DNA of 50,165 nt, from contig JALHHH010000019.1 of the NCBI GenBank assembly GCA_022837485.1, positions 1 through 50,165 on the forward strand, written 5' to 3'. Below, piece by piece: positions 16,114 to 24,069 of the stretch. Both the position numbers and the translations under genes were made by a program. This stretch comes from Bacteroidales bacterium. GTDB taxonomy: Bacteria; Bacteroidota; Bacteroidia; Bacteroidales; Lentimicrobiaceae. Every line of letters begins with the position of its first letter. Position 1 is the stretch's first letter. The notes under the pieces were generated by a model that was not told where the DNA came from, made no database searches, and saw only the letters and a program-made list of their open reading frames with translations.

Positions 16114-17433
16114 GTGGAAGATAAACGCAAACTTTATATTGAAACGTACGGCTGCCAGATGAACTTCTCCGACAGCCAGATTGTGGGGTCGATCATGACC
16201 GACCACAATTTTGAAACGACCGGCAACATTGAGGAGGCCGATCTTATTTTTGTAAATACCTGTTCCATCAGGGATAATGCCGAAAAAAGGGTAAGAGCGC
16301 GCCTTCGCGAGTTTAATCGTTACAAAAAACAGAAACCCGGTCTTATCATCGGTATACTCGGCTGTATGGCCGAACGGCTCAGGGAGCAGCTGATCAGTGA
16401 AGAAAAAGTGGTGGATGTTATCGTGGGGCCCGATGCCTATCGCGACCTTCCAAGGCTGCTTTCGATTGCTGAAACCGGGCAGAAAGCCATCAACGTCATA
16501 CTTTCGGCCGACGAAACCTATGCCGATATCAACCCGGTCCGGCTCGACAGCAACGGCATTTCGGCCTACATCTCGATCATGCGCGGATGCGAAAATTTCT
16601 GCAGCTACTGCGTGGTGCCGTATACCCGCGGAAAAGAGCGCAGCCGCGACCCTCAGACCATTGTGGATGAAGCCCGTTCGCTTTTCGGTCAGGGCTACCG
16701 CGAAGTTACCCTGCTCGGACAAAACGTAAATTCCTATAAATGGGAGAACACCGGTTTTGCCGGCCTTATCGGGATGGTGGCAGAAGTAAACCCGCAGCTC
16801 AGGGTCCGGTTTGCTACATCACACCCAAAAGATCTGAGCGATGTGCTTCTGCAGACCATGGCTGCCCATCCGAACATCTGCCGCTCCATTCACCTGCCTC
16901 TGCAGTCGGGAAGCAACAGAATCCTGAGACTGATGAACCGCAAATACGACCGCGACTGGTATATGCAGCGGATAGAAGCAATCCGAACCTATCTGCCCGG
17001 TTGTGCCATCTCAACCGACATCATTACCGGATTCTCCTCCGAAACGGATGAAGACCACCACGATACGCTTGAAATGATGCGAACTGCAGCATACGATTAT
17101 GCTTTTATGTTCAAATATTCGGAACGACCCGGCACACTGGCGCATAAAAAATATCCCGACGATGTGCCCGAAGAGGTTAAAAGCAGCCGTCTGAAAGAAA
17201 TTATCGACCTCCAACAGGAGCTTTCACACAAAAGCAACCGCGCCGATGTGGGGAAAACCTATGAAGTGCTTGCCGAAAGCACCTCCAAAAAATCCGGCAT
17301 GGAACTTTCCGGACGAAACAGTCAGAACAAGGTGGTTGTCTTCCCGAAAAAAAACTACAAACCCGGCGACTACGTAAAGGTTAAAATAAATGCCTGTACA
17401 ACGGCCACACTAAAAGGCGAAGCAATTGATTAA
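16114..17433 (+). CDS. miaB: tRNA-2-methylthio-N6-dimethylallyladenosine synthase
   Basis: Radical-SAM methylthiotransferase that modifies adenosine 37 of tRNAs reading U-initial codons. The 439 residues show the three domains: an N-terminal UPF0004 domain with Cys14, Cys50 and Cys84 for the auxiliary Fe-S cluster, the radical-SAM motif RGCENFCSYCVVPYTRG (Cys159, Cys163, Cys166), and a C-terminal TRAM domain (about 375-439). YGCQMNFSDSQ and the absence of RimO-type text make it MiaB rather than RimO. The start is GTG: an in-frame TAA stands immediately before it and no ATG is available until Met16. It is a single gene, divergent from topA. Confidence 0.93.
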   Translation: MEDKRKLYIETYGCQMNFSDSQIVGSIMTDHNFETTGNIEEADLIFVNTCSIRDNAEKRVRARLREFNRYKKQKPGLIIGILGCMAERLREQLISEEKVVDVIVGPDAYRDLPRLLSIAETGQKAINVILSADETYADINPVRLDSNGISAYISIMRGCENFCSYCVVPYTRGKERSRDPQTIVDEARSLFGQGYREVTLLGQNVNSYKWENTGFAGLIGMVAEVNPQLRVRFATSHPKDLSDVLLQTMAAHPNICRSIHLPLQSGSNRILRLMNRKYDRDWYMQRIEAIRTYLPGCAISTDIITGFSSETDEDHHDTLEMMRTAAYDYAFMFKYSERPGTLAHKKYPDDVPEEVKSSRLKEIIDLQQELSHKSNRADVGKTYEVLAESTSKKSGMELSGRNSQNKVVVFPKKNYKPGDYVKVKINACTTATLKGEAID

Positions 17434-17510
17434 CAGCAGCAGTGCATCCGCCAAAAGGCTCTTGCATTTTCTGACAAACGTGTATCATCAATTTTTGCCC
17501 TGAAGACGGA

Positions 17511-17539
17511 TTGTAATACAAATATAAAAGTTAAATTTG
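17511..17539 (+). promoter_or_regulatory. promoter of the polysaccharide export operon
   Basis: TTG (17511-17513) and TAAATTTG (17532-17539) are 18 bases apart. Transcription would start near 17546, giving an untranslated leader of roughly 150 bases, longer than most here and with space for control. Confidence 0.65.
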
Positions 17540-17693
17540 CCAGCATAAAAATATATGACATTTAGGGCTTTAACCCCTGAAACCGGCAATTTTATCTGAA
17601 TCACAACCGTTATTTGAAACCAACATCCTGTTACTTCAACGCCCAAACCCGATTAACTGACCTGAACCCTGTTTATACCTCATGCTAACGGAT

Positions 17694-18473
17694 ATGAAAA
17701 AAATCCTCCTTATCCTTCTTGTCGCTATTGCTGCAACTTCCTGTGTATCACTCAAAAAAGTCAGATATATTCAGGACACAGGGATCAATCCGCAATTTGG
17801 CAGCAAGGAGTATCCGAACGAAAGCCTGGATGCCTACCGGATACATCCGGGCGATCACCTCTACATCGATATCAAAAGCCTCGACAGTAAAAATAGCAAT
17901 CCGTTTCAATCGAACCAGACTACAGGTTACCAGATGTCGTCCGAGGCATCCATCTACCTGAACAGTTATATGGTAAACGATTCCGGGTACATCGACTTCC
18001 CCGTAGTCGGGAAGGTTTACGTCAGAGATCATACGATGGAAGAAGTGAAAACAAAACTTCAGAAAACGGTGGATGAGTATTTTCAGTTTACTTCCGTTTC
18101 CGTAAAACTGGTCAATTTTAAAATCAGCCTGCTCGGAGAAATAACCAGACCGGGTACGTATCCCGTTTACCAGAACAACATTAATATTTTTCAGGCTGTC
18201 AGTCTCGGAGGCGATCTGACCACATTTGCCAACCGGGCAAAGGTTAAGGTAATCCGAAAGACAGAAAGCGGGTCCTCAGTGCATGAGCTAAACCTTCTGA
18301 ATTCAGACATCCTGACATCGGAAGCCTATTATCTGAAACCCGACGACATTGTATATTTTGAGCCCATTGGCGGAAGGAACTTTACATTTAAAGAATTCCC
18401 CTACGCGATAATATTCTCTACCATTTCAACCACATTGCTGATTATCAATTTTTTCATTGTCAATAAAAAATAA
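17694..18473 (+). CDS. polysaccharide export lipoprotein (Wza-like)
   Basis: Outer-membrane auxiliary protein for capsule or exopolysaccharide export, 259 residues. Lipoprotein signal MKKILLILLVAIAATSC with Cys17. The Poly_export domain follows (YRIHPGDHLYIDIKSLD, then GYIDFPVVGKVYVRDHTMEEVKTKLQ), then an SLBB segment (ISLLGEITRPGTYPVYQNNINIFQAVSLGGDLTTFANR). A C-terminal hydrophobic helix (AIIFSTISTTLLIINFFIV) is common in the Bacteroidota form. The Met at 17694 is chosen, not the one four codons earlier, because it gives a standard signal. The BY-kinase gene follows 12 bases later. Other polymer genes are absent. Confidence 0.92.
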   Translation: MKKILLILLVAIAATSCVSLKKVRYIQDTGINPQFGSKEYPNESLDAYRIHPGDHLYIDIKSLDSKNSNPFQSNQTTGYQMSSEASIYLNSYMVNDSGYIDFPVVGKVYVRDHTMEEVKTKLQKTVDEYFQFTSVSVKLVNFKISLLGEITRPGTYPVYQNNINIFQAVSLGGDLTTFANRAKVKVIRKTESGSSVHELNLLNSDILTSEAYYLKPDDIVYFEPIGGRNFTFKEFPYAIIFSTISTTLLIINFFIVNKK

Positions 18474-18485
18474 CCCCTGAACGAC

Positions 18486-20927
18486 GTGGAGAACTACATT
18501 AACGAAATCAACCAGGAAGAATCGATCGACTTCAAACAACTGTTCTTCAAGTTTTACCGGTACTGGTATTTCTTTGTCATCACGGTATTTATCGCGCTGG
18601 TAGTTGCCTTTCTGTTCAACAAATACACGGCACCGGTATATAAAGTAGGTACTACCGTGCTTGTCAGAAATGAAAAATCAGGGATAGATCCCCAGGCACT
18701 TCTCGGGCTTGGAACATTGAAGAGCAACCAGAATCTTGAAAACGAAATCGGCGTACTCAAATCCCGCTCTCTGGTAAACCGGGCAATAAAATCGCTCGAT
18801 TTTAAGGTATCCTATTACATGGAGGATAACTTTATTACCCGCGAGCTTTACACCGATTCACCGTTTACGGTTGTTTTCGACACCGCGAACCCTCAGCCCG
18901 TCCATCTGCAATTTAATCTCAGGATTCTGCCCGGGAACCAATTTTCGCTCTCTGCCGAAGGAGAGTCGGCCATGCTTTACTCTTTCTCCAATAATCAGGT
19001 ACTTGAAAAGCTTGGGAAAAAAGTAAATGTCAACGGCAAATTTAACTTTGGAGAAGAGATTTCAGGTCAGTACTACAACTTTAAGATTCTGCTGAATCCC
19101 AACTACAAACCCCAGATACATCTCAACAGGAATATGTCCTTCACCTTCAACAGGACAGAAGATCTGACAAGAATGTTTATGGGATATACCATTGAACCCA
19201 TCAACCGCGAAGCATCCATTGTTGAAATCTCGATGAAGACCACCAATGTGCGCAAAGCCGCCGATTTTCTGAATACCCTTACTGCCACTTACCTGCAGCG
19301 TGGTCTTGAAAAAAAGAACCAGATTGCCACCAATACCATCAACTTTATCGACGATCAGCTACTCGGAATAACCGACTCGCTTCAGATGGCCGAATCGAAT
19401 CTTCAGCAGTTCCGAACCACCAATGAGGTTATGAATCTGGATTTCCAGACAGAGCAGGTCTTTTCCATGATGCGGGAGCTGGAAAACCGTAAGGCCGAGC
19501 TGCTGGTGAAAAACCAGTATTATACCTATCTGCGCGATTACCTCCGCGACGAAGGCAGCAACATCGACGGACTCACCGTTCCGTCCTCCATGGGAATTGA
19601 CGATCCGGTGCTTACGCAACTGATCAACGAACTGACCCGGCTTTATGCACAACGCAGCGAAGCCCTGCTTACCGCCAGGGAAAAAAATCCCATCATCGCG
19701 TCCTACGACGACCGCATCCGGGTCAACAAACGTACGCTGGAAGAAAACATCAAAAACATCATCAATACTTCCAGCATTTCCATTCGCGACATCGAAAGCC
19801 GGATTAGCCAGCTGTCGTCGCGTATCAACCAGCTCCCCAGTACCCAGCGTCAGCTTTTTGGCATCGAACGCAAATTCAAACTTAACGACGCCATTTATAC
19901 CTTCCTGCTCGAAAAACGTTCGGAAGCCCAGATTACCAGGGCTTCAAACATGCCCGACAACGAAGTGCTCGACCCCGCAACCCTCGACCATCTTCAACCG
20001 GTTTTCCCGAGAAAATCGCTGAACTATACCATAGCCCTGCTGCTGGGAATAATACTGCCGGTTGTTTACGTGCTTGGCAAAGAATACTTCAACGATAAGC
20101 TGGAAGATAAAAAAGACATCGAACGCATTACCAGCCTGCCAATGCTCGGGCACATCATCCACAACAATAAAAACAGCCAGATTGTAGTGGCTGAATATCC
20201 TAAATCTTCCATTGCCGAATCGTTCCGATCCGTAAGAACCAACCTCGGCTATTATGCACAGGGGAAAGACAAACAGGTGATACTGGTAACCTCAACCATG
20301 GTAAGTGAAGGAAAAACCTTCACCTCTATGAACCTGGCATCTATTTATGCCCTGTACGGGAAGAAAACCCTGCTGATGGGATACGACCTGCGGAAACCAA
20401 AGATCTACCAGGATTTCGGCATGTCAAACACCGAGGGCATCAGCTCATTCCTGATATATAAAAACGACCTTCAGGATATTATCCAGAAATCGCCCCTCGA
20501 AAACCTCGATATCATCATGGCCGGTCAGGTACCGCCAAATCCCGCCGAACTTATCGGCTCCGAACGGAATACCGAGCTCATCAACCGGCTGAAAGAAATT
20601 TACGATTATATCATCATCGATACTCCCCCCGTTGGACTTGTGACCGACGCCTTCCTGCTGATGAAATATTCGGATGTGAATGTATATGTGGTACGTCAGA
20701 ATTACACCGACCGCAAAGTGTTTGAATCCATCATCAACGACATCGAAAACCGGAAAATACCCAATTTTACCATCCTGGTAAACGACGTTAAGATGGATAA
20801 AAACAGCTACGGCTACGGTTACGGTTACGGGTATGGGTATGGATACGGATATGGATACGGGTATTACACCGACGATCAGGAACCCGATAAAGAGGGATTG
20901 TTTTCCAGGATCTTTAAAAAGAGCTGA
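18486..20927 (+). CDS. Wzc-like BY tyrosine kinase / chain-length regulator
   Basis: Inner-membrane co-polymerase of 813 residues. An N-terminal Wzz domain lies between two membrane helices (about 28-48 and 515-535), with a long coiled-coil-prone periplasmic part. The cytoplasmic kinase has Walker A STMVSEGKTFTSM (about 602-614), Walker A' LLMGYDLRKP, in which the usual first Asp is Gly, and Walker B YIIIDTPP near 707. The C-terminal tyrosine cluster is an alternating Tyr-Gly run at about 777-795, then YYTDD. Autophosphorylation of such clusters controls oligomer state in this family. The start is GTG at 18486, 12 bases after the export lipoprotein. A strong terminator follows. Confidence 0.93.
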   Translation: MENYINEINQEESIDFKQLFFKFYRYWYFFVITVFIALVVAFLFNKYTAPVYKVGTTVLVRNEKSGIDPQALLGLGTLKSNQNLENEIGVLKSRSLVNRAIKSLDFKVSYYMEDNFITRELYTDSPFTVVFDTANPQPVHLQFNLRILPGNQFSLSAEGESAMLYSFSNNQVLEKLGKKVNVNGKFNFGEEISGQYYNFKILLNPNYKPQIHLNRNMSFTFNRTEDLTRMFMGYTIEPINREASIVEISMKTTNVRKAADFLNTLTATYLQRGLEKKNQIATNTINFIDDQLLGITDSLQMAESNLQQFRTTNEVMNLDFQTEQVFSMMRELENRKAELLVKNQYYTYLRDYLRDEGSNIDGLTVPSSMGIDDPVLTQLINELTRLYAQRSEALLTAREKNPIIASYDDRIRVNKRTLEENIKNIINTSSISIRDIESRISQLSSRINQLPSTQRQLFGIERKFKLNDAIYTFLLEKRSEAQITRASNMPDNEVLDPATLDHLQPVFPRKSLNYTIALLLGIILPVVYVLGKEYFNDKLEDKKDIERITSLPMLGHIIHNNKNSQIVVAEYPKSSIAESFRSVRTNLGYYAQGKDKQVILVTSTMVSEGKTFTSMNLASIYALYGKKTLLMGYDLRKPKIYQDFGMSNTEGISSFLIYKNDLQDIIQKSPLENLDIIMAGQVPPNPAELIGSERNTELINRLKEIYDYIIIDTPPVGLVTDAFLLMKYSDVNVYVVRQNYTDRKVFESIINDIENRKIPNFTILVNDVKMDKNSYGYGYGYGYGYGYGYGYGYYTDDQEPDKEGLFSRIFKKS

Positions 20928-20943
20928 CCTCCTCAAAGGATGG

Positions 20944-20982
20944 AAAGAGCTTTTCTTCACGGGAAAGCTCTTTTTTCTTTTT
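20944..20982 (+). terminator. intrinsic terminator after the export operon
   Basis: AAAGAGCTTT (20944-20953) pairs with AAAGCTCTTT (20964-20973), 10 bp with a 10-base loop, and runs into TTTTTTCTTTTT. It closes the two-gene export operon before cysC. Confidence 0.85.
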
Positions 20983-21093
20983 CTGCGCACGGTGTGTTAC
21001 AGGATGTGCACGCGCTGGTGTGCTTCTTTCAGCCAATCAGCGTCTATGTGCAACGCTCCGTGAAATAGACATCCGACGGGTTAAAAATAATAG

Positions 21094-21101
21094 TAGATTT
21101 G
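21094..21101 (+). promoter_or_regulatory. candidate -7 box of cysC-cysD-cysN
   Basis: TAGATTTG is an exact TAnnTTTG match 28 bases before cysC. No TTG is present 18-21 bases upstream, so regulation by an activator is possible. Confidence 0.5.
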
Positions 21102-21129
21102 CAATTCCGCAGAGCGGATAACAAAAGCT

Positions 21130-21708
21130 ATGCACGATACGGGATATAGACAACTGATGGAGCAAAAGCTCGGGCAGCGCGCCAGGGTGATCTGGCTGAC
21201 AGGCCTGCCCTGCTCCGGAAAAACCACCCTCGGGATGGGTCTGCACACAGCCCTTCTCGAACGGGGCTATGCTGTGCGACTGCTCGACGGCGACATCACC
21301 CGGAAGGGCCTCTGCCGCGATCTGGGCTTCAGCCCGGCCGACCGCGAAGAGAATATCCGAAGGGTAGCAGAGCTGTCGAAGCTGTTTGCCGACAGTGGCT
21401 TTATCACCATCAATGCATTTATTACACCCACAGAAGCGCTTCGCCAACTGGCAGGAGAAATCATAGGAGCTGAAGATATGGTGAACGTTTACGTCAACGC
21501 CCCGCTCGAAGTCTGCGAAAACCGCGATGTGAAAGGAATGTACCGAAAAGCCCGTCAGGGAATAATCAGCGAATTTACCGGCGTTACTGCTCCCTTCGAA
21601 GTACCGCTTCATCCCGATATCGAAATCGACACAACCAATACGGATCCCGAAAAAAATACAGCCGAGCTGCTGCAATTCATCTTACCCTTAATCAGAATAC
21701 AGGCATGA
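21130..21708 (+). CDS. cysC: adenylyl-sulfate (APS) kinase
   Basis: Phosphorylates APS to PAPS, the sulfate donor for sulfotransferases and one route to sulfite. The 192-residue length is standard. The P-loop GLPCSGKTT is at 25-33, followed by LLDGDITRKGLCRDLGFSPADREENIRR, which carries the conserved DGD..R and GFS..DR.EN.RR motifs. KGMYRKAR and the FTGV...YE-like segment (FTGVTAPFE) follow. The serine of the usual FISP motif is Thr here (FITP). It is a free-standing kinase, not fused to CysN. The stop overlaps the cysD start by four bases (ATGA), showing translational coupling. Confidence 0.93.
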   Translation: MHDTGYRQLMEQKLGQRARVIWLTGLPCSGKTTLGMGLHTALLERGYAVRLLDGDITRKGLCRDLGFSPADREENIRRVAELSKLFADSGFITINAFITPTEALRQLAGEIIGAEDMVNVYVNAPLEVCENRDVKGMYRKARQGIISEFTGVTAPFEVPLHPDIEIDTTNTDPEKNTAELLQFILPLIRIQA

Positions 21709-22613
21709 AAAGCAAATTCTCCCTTACACATCTCGAAGAACTGGAATACGAATCCATTTATGTGATACGTGAGGTTGCCGCACAGTTTGAACGGCCCGTT
21801 CTCCTGTTCTCGGGAGGGAAAGATTCCATCGTAATGACACATCTGGCCATGAAAGCTTTCTGGCCCGCCAGACTCCCCTTCCCGCTGCTGCACATCGATA
21901 CCGGGCATAACTTTGAAGAAACCCTGGTATACCGCGACAACCTGGTGAAAAAGCTGGGAGCTACACTGATCGTTGGTTCCGTTCAGGAAAGCATTAATAA
22001 CGGCAGGGTTGTGGAAGAAAAAGGGGTTAACGCCAGCCGGAACATTCTGCAAACTACCACCCTTCTCGATACCATCGAAAAGTATAAATTTGATGCAGCC
22101 ATGGGTGGCGGAAGGCGCGACGAGGAAAAAGCCCGTGCAAAAGAACGTTTCTTTTCTCACCGCGATGAGTTCGGACAATGGGACCCCAAAAACCAGAGAC
22201 CGGAACTCTGGAATATCTTCAACGGACGCAAAAATCCGGGCGAACACTTCAGAGTCTTCCCCATAAGCAACTGGACCGAAATGGACGTATGGCAATACAT
22301 CCTTAAGGAAAACATTGAACTTCCAAGTATTTACTTCACCCACCAGCGCGAAGTGTTTAACCGCGACGGCGTGTGGCTGGCAAAAGCCCCCTTCATGAAA
22401 CTGAAAGACGGGGAGAAATACGAAACCCGCACCGTTCGGTGCCGTACCATCGGCGATATCTCCTGCACCGGACTTACCCTTTCGGCTGCCAACAGCCTCG
22501 AGGAAATAATCGGCGAAATTGCCGCCACACGCGTTACCGAAAGAGGTGGCAGAGCCGATGATATGCGTTCGGAAGCTGCCATGGAAGACAGAAAAAAAGA
22601 AGGATATTTCTGA
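21705..22613 (+). CDS. cysD: sulfate adenylyltransferase subunit 2
   Basis: Catalytic subunit of heterodimeric ATP sulfurylase, which makes APS from sulfate and ATP, driven by the CysN GTPase. It is 302 residues with the PP-loop LLFSGGKDSIVM (34-45), LLHIDTGHNFEE, the GGRRDEEKARAKERFFS block and the C-terminal MEDRKKEGYF, all typical of CysD. It overlaps cysC by four bases and is followed by cysN after 72 bases. A very long open frame on the opposite strand through this region (to 23726) is a codon-bias shadow. Confidence 0.95.
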   Translation: MKSKFSLTHLEELEYESIYVIREVAAQFERPVLLFSGGKDSIVMTHLAMKAFWPARLPFPLLHIDTGHNFEETLVYRDNLVKKLGATLIVGSVQESINNGRVVEEKGVNASRNILQTTTLLDTIEKYKFDAAMGGGRRDEEKARAKERFFSHRDEFGQWDPKNQRPELWNIFNGRKNPGEHFRVFPISNWTEMDVWQYILKENIELPSIYFTHQREVFNRDGVWLAKAPFMKLKDGEKYETRTVRCRTIGDISCTGLTLSAANSLEEIIGEIAATRVTERGGRADDMRSEAAMEDRKKEGYF

Positions 22614-22685
22614 TCCGTTTATATGGCAAACCTGAGCTTGAAACAAATTAGTACCCGGAATTAACTGAGAAACAATTTCCCGACT

Positions 22686-23975
22686 ATGACTGAATTTTCT
22701 TCCAAAGGATACCTCGATATGGAACTGCTTCGGTTTACTACCGCAGGCAGCGTGGATGACGGTAAAAGCACACTCATCGGAAGACTTCTGTACGACAGCA
22801 AATCCATCTTCGAAGATCAGCTCGAAGCCGTAAAAAGAGCCAGCATCCGTAGAGGCAACGAACACATCGACCTGGCACTTCTCACCGACGGACTCAGAGC
22901 CGAACGCGAGCAGGGAATAACCATTGATGTTGCTTACCGGTACTTTGCCACTCCTAAACGAAAATTCATCATTGCCGACACCCCCGGTCACATTCAGTAT
23001 ACCCGAAATATGGTTACCGGCGCTTCCACCGCCAATGCCGCCATCATCCTCATCGATGGCCGCAACGGGGTTACCGAACAAACCTGCCGGCATTCCTACA
23101 TAGCATCCCTGCTGCAAATTCCACACGTCATCATCTGCATCAACAAGATGGACCTCGTGGGCTACAGCCAGGAAAGGTATGAACAGATAAAGGAGGAGTT
23201 CGGCATCTTTGCCCGCATGCTCGATATCCGCGAAATCACCTACGTACCCATCAGTGCGCTGTACGGCGACAATGTGGTGGACTCTTCCATAAATATGCCC
23301 TGGTACAACGGCGGAACCCTGCTCCAGGTACTCGAAAACATCGGGATCGGCAACGACCATAATCTTGTCGACCCCCGTTTCCCGGTTCAGCACGTAATCC
23401 GCCCTCTTAGCGATGAATACCACGACTACAGAGGATATGCCGGCAGAGTAGCCGGCGGAGTCTTTTTCCCGGGCGACAAAATTACCGTGCTGCCGTCGAT
23501 GCTCACAAGTAAAATCAAATCGATAGATGTTTACGAAGGTACGCTTGACGAAGCCTGGGCACCCATGTCGGTAGCCTTCTCGCTGGAAGACGATATCGAC
23601 ATCAGCCGCGGCGATATGATCGTGAAAGAGGATAATATGCCCATGGTAAGCCAGGACATTGAAATTATGATGTGCTGGATGAACGAAAAACCCATGCAGC
23701 TGAACGGAAAATATGCCGTGAAGCATACCACCCGCGATGTGCGATGCATCATAAAAGAGATCAGTTACAAGGTGAATGTAAATACGCTGGAAAAAGTTTA
23801 CGACGACAAACAGGTAAGCCTCAACGACATCGCCTGTGTGAAAATACGCACTACCAAGCCCCTGTTCTTCGATCCTTATAACCGAAACCGCCGCACCGGT
23901 GCCTTAATAATCATCGATGAGGCAAGCAACAACACCGTCGGAGTTGGCATGGTAACCGACAGACCGCAGGCATAA
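22686..23975 (+). CDS. cysN: sulfate adenylyltransferase subunit 1 (GTPase)
   Basis: Elongation-factor-like GTPase subunit of ATP sulfurylase, 429 residues. G motifs are GSVDDGKST (21-29), DTPGHIQYTRNM and NKMD. Two beta-barrel domains follow, with the C-terminal KTTKPLFFDPY-like text (here IRTTKPLFFDPYNRNR). There is no fused APS kinase domain, in keeping with the separate cysC gene in front. PAPS reductase and sulfite reductase are not in the window, so the three genes make PAPS only. The operon ends at a strong bidirectional hairpin. Confidence 0.95.
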   Translation: MTEFSSKGYLDMELLRFTTAGSVDDGKSTLIGRLLYDSKSIFEDQLEAVKRASIRRGNEHIDLALLTDGLRAEREQGITIDVAYRYFATPKRKFIIADTPGHIQYTRNMVTGASTANAAIILIDGRNGVTEQTCRHSYIASLLQIPHVIICINKMDLVGYSQERYEQIKEEFGIFARMLDIREITYVPISALYGDNVVDSSINMPWYNGGTLLQVLENIGIGNDHNLVDPRFPVQHVIRPLSDEYHDYRGYAGRVAGGVFFPGDKITVLPSMLTSKIKSIDVYEGTLDEAWAPMSVAFSLEDDIDISRGDMIVKEDNMPMVSQDIEIMMCWMNEKPMQLNGKYAVKHTTRDVRCIIKEISYKVNVNTLEKVYDDKQVSLNDIACVKIRTTKPLFFDPYNRNRRTGALIIIDEASNNTVGVGMVTDRPQA

Positions 23976-24015
23976 ACGGCCGCCTTCAGCGAAAGTACAG
24001 ATATCTGAATACATA

Positions 24016-24052
24016 AAAACTCCCCGGTGCATTTGATGCGCCGGGGAGTTTT
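24016..24052. terminator. bidirectional terminator between cysN and rnr
   Basis: AAAACTCCCCGG (24016-24027) pairs with CCGGGGAGTTTT (24041-24052), and GCAT/ATGC extends the stem to a three-base loop. A and T runs on either side serve both converging genes. Confidence 0.85.
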
Positions 24053-24069
24053 GGTATCAAGCGGAAAAA

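Noticed and set aside
21609..23726. A 705-codon open frame on the minus strand opposite cysD and cysN
   Set aside because: It mirrors two well-supported genes, has no recognisable domain, and reflects the codon bias of the coding strand.
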